A stretch of 64,000 nt of DNA from Mucilaginibacter sp. PAMB04168 (GTDB lineage Bacteria > Bacteroidota > Bacteroidia > Sphingobacteriales > Sphingobacteriaceae), in contig NZ_CP155079.2 of the NCBI RefSeq assembly GCF_039634365.2, forward strand, positions 248,001-312,000, given 5' to 3'. The notes under the pieces are model-generated. The model saw only the letters and a program-made list of their open reading frames with translations, ran no database searches and was not told the DNA's origin. The stretch's first letter is position 1. The number at the start of each line of letters is the position of its first letter. Below are positions 54,901 to 64,000 of this stretch, one piece after another. The position numbers and the translations under genes are program-made.

Positions 54901-56145
54901 TTTAATCTGCTTTTGAACGCTTTTAAATTTACTTTAGAAGGCGGCAAGGTGATGCTGATCACTTACCTTAAGCATGCTCAGGCCAACCCCGAAAGCCTTC
55001 AGTTAGTAATAGAGGTTACGGATACGGGTATTGGGATTGATAAAGAGCAGCAACAGCATATATTTAATCGTTTCTATCAAAACCGGATATCTGAAAATGT
55101 ATTTAATCAGGGCAGTGGTATCGGTTTGTCTATTGTTAAAGAATTTGTTGAATTACATGGTGGTACAATTGAGTTAACCAGTGAACCAGGTAATGGAAGT
55201 TCGTTTTGTGTGCATCTGCCGGTAGATGCAGATGCTACTCAACCTAAGGCGCTGGACAACCCCGGGAATGATATAGGAGATGAATTGGTTAACGAGCCTG
55301 AGGCAGAAGTGATGGCTCAAACGGTTAAAGAAGTTGTTGGCAAACCAGCAGCTACTCGGCCCATAGTTCTTATTGTAGAAGATAACGAGGAATTTAGGTT
55401 TTATCTGCGTGATAATTTAAGTACGCATTACAAAGTGATAGAGGCTGCAGATGGCAAAGAGGGATGGCAAAAAGCTTTAGCCACTCACCCCGAATTGATT
55501 GTAAGCGATATTATGATGCCGCAGATGGACGGGATACAACTCAGCCTTAAATTAAAAGCTGATAAACGTACCAGCCATATTCCAATTATCCTACTAACGG
55601 CATCCAGCCGGGAGGAAGAACAGATTAATGGCTTGTCTTCTGGTGCTAACGATTACCTCACTAAGCCGTTCAGCTTCGAAATACTGGTTATCAAAATAAA
55701 TAATTTGCTGGCTTTCAATAGAACGCTTAAAAGCACGTATACTAAACAGCTGAAGGTAGAGCCTGCGCAAATTCAGGTTGAGTCGGTAAAAGAGAAATTT
55801 TTGAAGATGGTTGTTGCTTATGTAGAAGAGAACCTTCATAATGCACAGCTCTCGGTAGAAGATCTCAGTCGCCACATGGGCATGAGCAGAGGCTCGCTCT
55901 ATAATAAGCTTTTAGAAGTTACAGGCCTTTCACCGGTGGAGTTTATCCGTTCAATTAAACTCGAAAAAGCAGCTATACTGTTAGAAAGCAGCGATATGAA
56001 CATAGCGCAGATTGCCTATGCTGCCGGTTTTGCAACACCTAATTATTTTGCCAAGTCGTTCAAATCAAAATACCAGATGTTGCCGTCAGAATATTTAAGC
56101 CAAAAACGAAAATCTGTAAATCACCTTACTGAACATCCTTCCTAA
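51976..56145 (+). CDS. Hybrid two-component system sensor/regulator (HTCS) of the xylan PUL
   Basis: A 1389-residue protein from 51976 (an ATG at 51949 is less likely because 51976 gives the better signal, LLAVIFSLFTGLATAGFTQ). Domains in order: two seven-bladed periplasmic propellers with repeated DRYGFIWFGTEDGLTRFD-type units (about 40-730), Y_Y_Y domain (about 735-800), membrane segment (about 803-826), HisKA with His865 in NLSHDFRTP, HATPase with NLLLNAFKF and DTGIGI (about 970-1085), receiver with Asp1178 in LIVSDIMMPQMDG (about 1130-1245), and an AraC-type HTH (about 1290-1385). It would sense a xylan oligosaccharide in the periplasm and activate the surrounding genes. Its own promoter carries copies of the candidate operator. 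Confidence 0.96.
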   Translation: MHLDFYKFKLLAVIFSLFTGLATAGFTQTPKYNFTAISSKEGLSSNTVTAILKDRYGFIWFGTEDGLTRFDGINYTVYRHNPKDTTSLRSSEITSIHEDRAGQLWVGTSGSLHLFDRKRNSFHHFKSNSEPDGFTSAIIKSICSDFEGKIWVATLGGLDRLDPVTGQVTKFREIRGAPYEIGHQPVLKVYEDSRRRMWIGAKNGLYQYDRRTGHFIPFLPNNKDPQSLAGGTVKAITEDQKGNLWLGTDGGISRLLTDGKHFFNIKDTSSSPGRLSSNTVYALAPAGRNSLWIGTEEGLNVLNLQTGSIEHYLPDGRNIYSLTGKSVRSILIDNQGINWLGLYMAGVNKYDSNLTLFSLIKSNPYDAFGLSARFVTSFSRGDGGHIFIGTDGGGLSSFNPQNGLFKRYSITSKIKKNASALTILALNRTSDGNLWIGTYQDGLFKMNPSNGAVQQFIKGSGNATINHNEIFCLKQDRNGQLWVGTNGGGVNVYDPKSQTFKFYVTIPSAGNEFSIPLNGYIRDFEEDQYGRMWIASHGTGIAIYDPKSQQFSVLSRLAGNLPSDLIQTLFLDRKGNMWAGTGDGLLKIDVLTKHVETFGEEQGLADGIIHKILEDRAGRIWFSTNRGLSWLDPNRKIVINYSAFNGLQGGSFEQGSGFSDTDGTIYFGGTDGFNYLQPQGGIRVNKNPTPVVFTSLKIGAKEITSADSDILSTDITIAKNVRLNYKQNFSISFVGLNFTGTKQNHYLYRLKGFDKDWINAGTKTTAYYTNLSPGEYTFEVRAINNDGVPDKNISAVTISIPPPFWMTVYAYFLYIAAIGALLLYLRYRGIQKLKRTFKQEEARREAERLHDLDRLKIKFLTNLSHDFRTPIALIMAPVDKLMAQGMEDSAYTQLLVIKRNARRLLNMVNQLFDLRKIEEGETKINLVKADIIAFQKEVSESFRDLSEKKRIAFVFKSSLNSLFTSFDPDKLERVLFNLLLNAFKFTLEGGKVMLITYLKHAQANPESLQLVIEVTDTGIGIDKEQQQHIFNRFYQNRISENVFNQGSGIGLSIVKEFVELHGGTIELTSEPGNGSSFCVHLPVDADATQPKALDNPGNDIGDELVNEPEAEVMAQTVKEVVGKPAATRPIVLIVEDNEEFRFYLRDNLSTHYKVIEAADGKEGWQKALATHPELIVSDIMMPQMDGIQLSLKLKADKRTSHIPIILLTASSREEEQINGLSSGANDYLTKPFSFEILVIKINNLLAFNRTLKSTYTKQLKVEPAQIQVESVKEKFLKMVVAYVEENLHNAQLSVEDLSRHMGMSRGSLYNKLLEVTGLSPVEFIRSIKLEKAAILLESSDMNIAQIAYAAGFATPNYFAKSFKSKYQMLPSEYLSQKRKSVNHLTEHPS

Positions 56146-56323
56146 AGAAAGCTGTGATGTGCACGCATGTATGGTTAACAACAACGGCTTTGTAAAACAA
56201 ATGATTAAATAACACGGAGTTTTACCAAACAAGCCTTTGCCCTTTGCCGTGCTTGTTAGCATTACTTATTTACGGATGGTCATAAACAAAAGTCTTTAGG
56301 ATTTTGACATACCAGCGATACCG

Positions 56324-56335
56324 GCAAGCGCTTGC
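56324..56335. promoter_or_regulatory. LacI-type palindromic operator candidate
   Basis: GCAAGCGCTTGC is a perfect 12-bp palindrome with the AAGCGCTT centre common in LacI/GalR operators. It lies 88 bases before the GH43 start. No LacI-family gene is in the window, so the regulator would be elsewhere. Confidence 0.5.
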
Positions 56336-56422
56336 ACTATAAATTTACCGGCTTGAGTTAGAAAGTCTTGTCCGACTAACATAAAGTTCACTAATGATAA
56401 TTTTTGTTAACGTTTAAAAACT

Positions 56423-58093
56423 ATGTATAAAATTCTCTTGTCGGTTTTCCTTGGATTTATTTGCAGCGTGCAGGTTAAGGCACAAACAACGTTGGTTAAC
56501 CCTATATTGGCCGGATTTTACCCCGACCCAAGTATCACTAAAGTAGGCCAGGATTATTATTTAGTTAACTCCACGTTTGCTTATTTTCCCGGCATCCCGG
56601 TATTTCACAGCAAGGATTTGAAAAACTGGAAACAAATAGGCAACGCCGTTGAAAGGCCAACGCAAATGAACTTTATGGGCGACCGGGTAACCCGTGGCTT
56701 GTTTGCTCCGGCCATCAATCATTATAAGGGCCGCTTTTACATCACGTGCACCCAAATTGATCACCGCGGCAATTTTGTTATCACTGCCAGCAATCCGGCG
56801 GGGCCCTGGAGCGACCCGGTTTGGTTGCCGCAAGTACAGGGAATTGATCCTTCCTTATTCTTCGATCAAGACAAAGCCTACATCGTTTATAATGGTGACG
56901 CGCCTGATAATAAGCCAATGTATTCAGGGCACCGTACCATACGGGCATATGAATTTGATCCGATAGCAAACAAGGTTACAGGCGAAAATCATATTTTGAT
57001 TAACGGGGGAGTCGACATCTCGAAAAAACCGGTGTGGATTGAGGGACCGCACATTATGAAAGCTAAAACGTGGTACTATCTATATGCGGCTGAAGGTGGC
57101 ACATCAGTTAACCATTCAGAAGTTGTTTTTCGTAGTAAGGCACCTCTGGGCCCCTATGTTCCTTATGAAAAAAATCCCATTCTCACACAACGGGGATTGC
57201 CGGAAGATCGGAAAAATCCAATTACCTCAACTGGCCATGCCGAATTTGTTGAGGGGCCTGATGGAAAAACCTACGCAGTGTTTTTAGCTGTTAGACCGTA
57301 TGAGGGCAACTATTACAATACCGGTAGAGAGACATTTATTGCACCGGTTAAATGGCAAAATGAATGGCCTGTAATTAATCCCGATTTTAAAGAGATACAG
57401 TATCAGTATAAGGTAAATATCCCGGAGATTAAACAGGCCGGCAACCAACCCCAAAGCGGCAATTTCGCTTATTCCACACGGTTTGAAAAAGGGCTGGACA
57501 AATCATTCTTGTTTTTACGCACCCACGACTCAACCTGGTATAAAACAAGTTCGGCAAAAGGCTTAACCATCAAACTAAAGCCTGAAACATGTATGGAGAA
57601 AGGCAATCCTGCATTTATAGCCAAGCGCCAGCAGCATATGACCTGCACAGTTAGCACAAGCCTCAACTTTGTAGCAGGGCAACCCGCTGAAAAAGCCGGA
57701 CTGGTGGCTTTTCAGGATGAAAGTCATTTTTATTTTATATGCAAATCTGCCGATAGTGCCCGGCGCCCGGTTGTGCAGTTATTTAAAGGAACAAATAATG
57801 ACAAGATGATGGAACTACTGTCTGAGGCACGTTTGCCTGATGGGAAGCATGATATTGCGTTTAGGATTAATGCAGATGGTGCAAATTACAGCTTTGAGTA
57901 TGCCCCGGTAAAAGGAGCCTGGCTAGTGCTTAAAAAGAATGTAGATGGAAAACATTTAAGTACGCAGGTGGCTGGCGGTTTTGTTGGTAGTGTGTTTGCT
58001 ATGTATGCTACGTCGTCGGGTAATACTTCTTCAAATACAGCACAGTTCAAATCATTTGATTATGTAGGAGCGGATAAGGTTTATCAAAAGTAA
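56423..58093 (+). CDS. Secreted GH43 beta-xylosidase / arabinofuranosidase
   Basis: A 556-residue protein with a signal peptide (to about residue 20, VKAQ). The propeller starts at LVNPILAGFYPDPS with Asp35 as base; Asp142 in GIDPSLFFDQD is the pKa modulator and Glu207 in WIEGPHIMK the acid. The sequence YLVNSTFAYFPGIPVFHSKD is typical of XynB-type beta-xylosidases. A concanavalin-like GH43 C-terminal domain covers about residues 345-550 (FEKGLDKSFLFLRTHDS onward). It likely releases xylose from the non-reducing end of xylo-oligosaccharides. It follows the HTCS gene by 277 bases and has a LacI-type palindrome upstream, which suggests a second layer of control. A terminator follows at 58134. 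Confidence 0.91.
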   Translation: MYKILLSVFLGFICSVQVKAQTTLVNPILAGFYPDPSITKVGQDYYLVNSTFAYFPGIPVFHSKDLKNWKQIGNAVERPTQMNFMGDRVTRGLFAPAINHYKGRFYITCTQIDHRGNFVITASNPAGPWSDPVWLPQVQGIDPSLFFDQDKAYIVYNGDAPDNKPMYSGHRTIRAYEFDPIANKVTGENHILINGGVDISKKPVWIEGPHIMKAKTWYYLYAAEGGTSVNHSEVVFRSKAPLGPYVPYEKNPILTQRGLPEDRKNPITSTGHAEFVEGPDGKTYAVFLAVRPYEGNYYNTGRETFIAPVKWQNEWPVINPDFKEIQYQYKVNIPEIKQAGNQPQSGNFAYSTRFEKGLDKSFLFLRTHDSTWYKTSSAKGLTIKLKPETCMEKGNPAFIAKRQQHMTCTVSTSLNFVAGQPAEKAGLVAFQDESHFYFICKSADSARRPVVQLFKGTNNDKMMELLSEARLPDGKHDIAFRINADGANYSFEYAPVKGAWLVLKKNVDGKHLSTQVAGGFVGSVFAMYATSSGNTSSNTAQFKSFDYVGADKVYQK

Positions 58094-58133
58094 GCGTTGT
58101 TGCTTGCAATGCATGTTTAACCTGATTTAATAA

Positions 58134-58160
58134 CAAAGGACAGCCTCGCGCTGTCCTTAA
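58134..58160 (+). terminator. Hairpin after GH43
   Basis: AAGGACAGC pairs with GCTGTCCTT around CTCGC, 42 bases after the GH43 stop codon. The T-run is very short, so termination may be partial. Confidence 0.65.
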
Positions 58161-58393
58161 ACCAAATTATAAAACCCAAGCTGGGTTTGGAGTGGAGTAT
58201 TAGAAGAGAAACTCCGAGCCGTAAAAATCACGATCTGATGGCTTGTTCAATGTCACGATAACATATTTGTATCGTTCATATGTTAAAATACTATAGATGT
58301 TGAGCAAGGTGTGTTTGCGGCACACTGCGCCGATCTTGAACATATGTGTAATGATTATGACTTTAATTATTATCAACATTTTTTAGCTGGCTA

Positions 58394-58401
58394 TATCTTT
58401 G
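58394..58401 (+). promoter_or_regulatory. Candidate -7 box for the esterase operon
   Basis: TATCTTTG followed by GC matches TAnnTTTG well. No good -33 element was found at the normal distance. The leader would be about 280 bases, within which the AACATTTG element lies, so a site upstream of this promoter is not evident and the true start may differ. Confidence 0.35.
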
Positions 58402-58681
58402 GCACTTAGTCGCAGACACAATCTATAAACCCGACCAAACATTTGGGGTGATAATTAGCCGCTGAAACTGATCTTTAAAATCATAAACCAATTTTTAAAC
58501 CGAACAAGATACTGTTGACTTTGCAGCGCTTCAATGTGATCACTGCCATTTAACCAGCACTAATCTTTTGTGAAAGCATGAAAAACCTGGAGATTTTCAA
58601 ATAACAGGTAACCTTGTGGTATTTAACCTAATAGGCAACGTGGGTGATGGATCGGCACTTTAAAGCTATAATAAACCATAA

Positions 58682-61572
<2,891 letters not shown>

Positions 61573-61598
61573 AAGGTGTGGATTATCAAATTTATCAT

Positions 61599-62534
61599 AT
61601 GCATAAGAAGTTGATTGTAGGTTTGCAAAATCAAACGTTGAAGTTATTTAGCTTGGCTGCAGGCCTTTGCCTTCAATTTAATCAATCCAGTGCCCAGGAT
61701 ACTTTGAGTCTGTACAATGGAGCTGTTCCAAATTATAGGCATGGGCAATTAGCGCCGCTGCCTGGTAAATTATCTCCCGGCTTAATTTACCGGGTTACAA
61801 CACCGTCGCTTGATATTTATCTTCCCGAAAAAGGGATGGCCAATGGTACCGGTATACTTATTTGCCCTGGTGGCAGTTATAAGGTACTAACTTATGCCGG
61901 TGAAGGTGTGGCTATTGCAAAAGCTTTTGCGCGAAAAGGAGTAACAGCTTTTGTACTGAAGTACAGGCTGCCACATGATTCTTTGATGGTGAACAAAACA
62001 ATAGGGCCTTTGCAGGATGCCCAGCGCGCTATAAAACTTATTCGTGAGAATGCTGCTAAGTGGCAGCTGGATAGCCACAAAGTTGGCGTTATCGGCTTTT
62101 CGGCAGGTGGCCACTTAGCTTCTACCCTTGCAACGCATTATAGGCAACCGGTAATTGAGAACAGAAACCAAACCAGCCTGCGTCCGGATTTCCTGATCCT
62201 GGTGTATCCGGTAATCAGCATGCAGGATTCTCTTACCCATGCAGATTCGAGAAGGAACTTATTAGGCAGCCAACCACCTGCAGATTTAATTAAGCTTTAT
62301 TCTAACGAGTTGCAGGTTGACGCTAATACGCCGCCTACTTATCTCACGCATGCCGGCGATGACCACTTGGTTGATGTAGATAACAGTATTGTTTTTTACG
62401 AAAAGCTACGTCATCAGCATGTTGCCGCCGAGATGCATTTGTATCCGAAAGGTGGGCACGGTTTCATATTTGCCAAGGCCGATTGGATGACGCCGCTATT
62501 TGAATGGATGAAAAACGGCAAATGGTTAAAATAG
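61599..62534 (+). CDS. Secreted alpha/beta-hydrolase esterase
   Basis: A 311-residue protein from the ATG at 61599; a GTG at 61578 is in frame and preceded by AAAAGG, so it cannot be excluded. The N-terminus has a weak signal (LKLFSLAAGLCLQFNQSSAQ). The hydrolase core shows LICPGGSYKVLTYAGEG (oxyanion region), GFSAGGHLAS with Ser168, THAGDDHLVDVDNS with the acidic residue, and KGGHGFIF with the His. Such BD-FAE/Est-type enzymes remove acyl groups from plant polysaccharides. It lies third in a row of esterases in the xylan PUL, so acetyl or feruloyl xylan is a likely target, but the family is broad. Confidence 0.87.
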   Translation: MHKKLIVGLQNQTLKLFSLAAGLCLQFNQSSAQDTLSLYNGAVPNYRHGQLAPLPGKLSPGLIYRVTTPSLDIYLPEKGMANGTGILICPGGSYKVLTYAGEGVAIAKAFARKGVTAFVLKYRLPHDSLMVNKTIGPLQDAQRAIKLIRENAAKWQLDSHKVGVIGFSAGGHLASTLATHYRQPVIENRNQTSLRPDFLILVYPVISMQDSLTHADSRRNLLGSQPPADLIKLYSNELQVDANTPPTYLTHAGDDHLVDVDNSIVFYEKLRHQHVAAEMHLYPKGGHGFIFAKADWMTPLFEWMKNGKWLK

Positions 62535-62654
62535 TGCGCCTTTGATAGAAGGGGGTTATGCTGCCAAACTACAATTGCACCTGTTTAGTAATCTACCTTG
62601 CTTTAAGGATGCTACGCTAACAAAATGACACACCTATTGAAAGACACTCATAGC

Positions 62655-64000
62655 ATGAAATATATACAATATTGGCTTATAGTTGCCGCCGCTCTGTTAT
62701 CGGCTGGATATGTTAAAGCGCAAAATCCGTTAATCATTAACCAGTTTACAGCTGACCCATCTGCCCGGGTATTCAACGGCCGGGTGTACATTTATCCTTC
62801 TCACGATATTAAGGCAACCCCAGGCCGCGGGCGCGAAGGCTGGTTTGTTATGGAAGATTACCACGTGTTTTCATCGGCTAATCTTACTGACTGGACCGAC
62901 CACGGAATGATCGTTAGCCAAACGCAGGTACCCTGGGCAGATCCGGCATCATTTAGTATGTGGGCGCCAGATTGTATTTTTCGCAACGGCAAATACTACT
63001 TTTATTTTCCAACCACAACAAAGCCTGATTTACCCGGCGGCAAAGGGCACTTTGCTGTTGGTGTGGCAGTTGCTCAAAGGCCGGAAGGCCCGTTCAGGCC
63101 AGAAGCTCAACCCATTGCCGGTGTGGTAGGTATCGATCCTAATGTGTTTATTGATGATGACGGACAAGCCTACCTGTATTGGTCTCAGGGTAACATATAT
63201 GCGGCCAAACTGAAAGCAAATATGCTCGAGCTCGACGGAGAAGTTAAAACCTTAACCAACCTGCCAAGTAAAGGTTTAAAAGAAGGGCCTTACCTTTATA
63301 AGCATAATAATACCTATTATCTTACCTATCCTCATGTAGAAAACAAGATTGAACGGCTGGAATATGCCATCAGCAAAAGTCCCTTGGGGCCATTTAAATT
63401 CACAGGAGTAATTATGGATGAAAATCCTACCGGATGCTGGACAAATCATCACTCCATTATTGAATTTAAAGGACAGCACTACCTGTTTTACCACAGCAAT
63501 GATTTATCTCCCAATTTTGATAAGAACAGGTCTGTACGTGCTGATAGCTTGTTTTTTAACGCTAACGGCACAATTAAAAAGGTTATTCCCACTTTACGGG
63601 GAGTTGGCCTTACACAGGCTTTTACCAAAATACAAATAGATCGCTTTAGTGATAAGGGTAGCGAGGCAGGCGTCAGCTTTTTAGATTCGGCCAAGCGGTT
63701 CGACGGATGGAAATGCATACTTCCAGCTACGCCAAACGGCTGGGTTAAGTATACGCATGTTAATTTTAAGGAATTAAAGGCTAAAAAGCTCATGGTTAGG
63801 GCCTGGTCTGCTCTGGGAGGCGTTTTAGAGATCAGAACAGGGACAGTTTCGGGTCCGGTAATTGCCAGTATTCCGGTTCCACAAGGGGGCCAGTGGCATG
63901 AAATATCCGCTCCTACAGGTTTAATTAAGCCTGGTATCCAGGATTTGGTTATAGCGGCTAAAAACTCAACGGTAGAAGTTGACTGGATCAGCTTCAAGTA
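62655..64000 (+). CDS. Secreted GH43 arabinofuranosidase with CBM6 (3' end at window edge)
   Basis: The frame is open from the ATG at 62655 to the last base: 448 residues, then TA as the first two bases of a likely stop codon. An ATG at 62625 is in frame but 62655 gives the better signal peptide (YWLIVAAALLSAGYVKAQ). The propeller has Asp34 in FTADPSARVF (base), Asp161 in GIDPNVFIDDDG (pKa modulator) and Glu210 in KEGPYLYKH (acid). The last 130 residues form a CBM6 module (SDKGSEAGVSFLDS to VEVDWISFK), which is a typical family end and supports the stop. GH43-CBM6 enzymes of this kind remove arabinose from arabinoxylan. It lies 120 bases after the alpha/beta hydrolase gene. Confidence 0.9.
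   Translation, partial: MKYIQYWLIVAAALLSAGYVKAQNPLIINQFTADPSARVFNGRVYIYPSHDIKATPGRGREGWFVMEDYHVFSSANLTDWTDHGMIVSQTQVPWADPASFSMWAPDCIFRNGKYYFYFPTTTKPDLPGGKGHFAVGVAVAQRPEGPFRPEAQPIAGVVGIDPNVFIDDDGQAYLYWSQGNIYAAKLKANMLELDGEVKTLTNLPSKGLKEGPYLYKHNNTYYLTYPHVENKIERLEYAISKSPLGPFKFTGVIMDENPTGCWTNHHSIIEFKGQHYLFYHSNDLSPNFDKNRSVRADSLFFNANGTIKKVIPTLRGVGLTQAFTKIQIDRFSDKGSEAGVSFLDSAKRFDGWKCILPATPNGWVKYTHVNFKELKAKKLMVRAWSALGGVLEIRTGTVSGPVIASIPVPQGGQWHEISAPTGLIKPGIQDLVIAAKNSTVEVDWISFK

Noticed and set aside
56213..56257. Possible attenuator: CACGG/CCGTG and AACAAGC/GCTTGTT stems that exclude each other
   Set aside because: The stems are short and there is no T-run or leader peptide, so I could not support an attenuator.
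63488..63997. 169-residue open frame on the minus strand at the right edge
   Set aside because: It is antisense to the GH43-CBM6 gene, whose catalytic residues and CBM6 end are clearly in the plus-strand frame.

Overview
The window looks like a chromosomal stretch from a polysaccharide-degrading member of the Bacteroidota, probably family Sphingobacteriaceae (Mucilaginibacter or Pedobacter-like). The evidence is three SusC/SusD pairs, a hybrid two-component regulator, Bacteroidota-type promoter boxes (TAnnTTTG), few Shine-Dalgarno sequences, and many secreted glycoside hydrolases with signal peptides ending in an Ala-Gln junction. The genus is an inference. No tRNA, rRNA, CRISPR array, insertion sequence or phage gene was seen.

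Layout. (1) 1-3398: the C-terminal thioredoxin domain of a DsbD-like protein and an M16 zinc peptidase. (2) 3988-14607, first polysaccharide utilization locus (PUL): phosphodiester glycosidase (NAGPA domain), NamZ-type exo-N-acetylmuramidase (DUF1343), SusC, SusD, a DigH/YngK-type GHL10 hydrolase (DUF187), and a metallophosphoesterase fused to a PQQ-type propeller. The known activities of these families point to glycan strands of peptidoglycan, perhaps with attached phosphodiester polymers. (3) 14838-31822: a secreted protein of unknown function, then a second PUL with a divergent AraC regulator, SusC, SusD, an MFS sugar porter, a large cytoplasmic DUF5107-TPR protein, GH2 and GH35. Its substrate is unclear but probably a beta-galactoside-containing sugar. 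(4) 32066-64000, third PUL, clearly for (glucurono)arabinoxylan: SGNH esterase, GH43, GH8 exo-oligoxylanase, GH43_12-like, SusC, SusD, GH10 xylanase, GH127, GH95, a hybrid two-component regulator (HTCS), GH43, tandem CE1 esterase, CE6-like esterase, alpha/beta hydrolase, and a GH43-CBM6 that ends at the window edge.

How the xylan genes work together. GH10 cuts the backbone. The CE1, CE6, alpha/beta and SGNH esterases would remove feruloyl and acetyl groups. GH43 and GH127 enzymes remove arabinose, and GH95 would remove L-galactose or L-fucose side residues. SusC/SusD import oligosaccharides, and GH8 and GH43 xylosidases finish them. The HTCS would sense a released oligosaccharide in the periplasm. 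No alpha-glucuronidase (GH67/GH115) and no xylose catabolic gene is seen here.

Most interesting non-coding signals: an 8-mer, AACATTTG, found six times in the intergenic regions of the xylan PUL (candidate HTCS operator); a perfect 38-bp palindrome upstream of the xylan SusC gene; a 13-bp tandem repeat in the HTCS promoter; a LacI-type 12-bp palindrome upstream of one GH43; and a structured leader hairpin in front of the second SusC.
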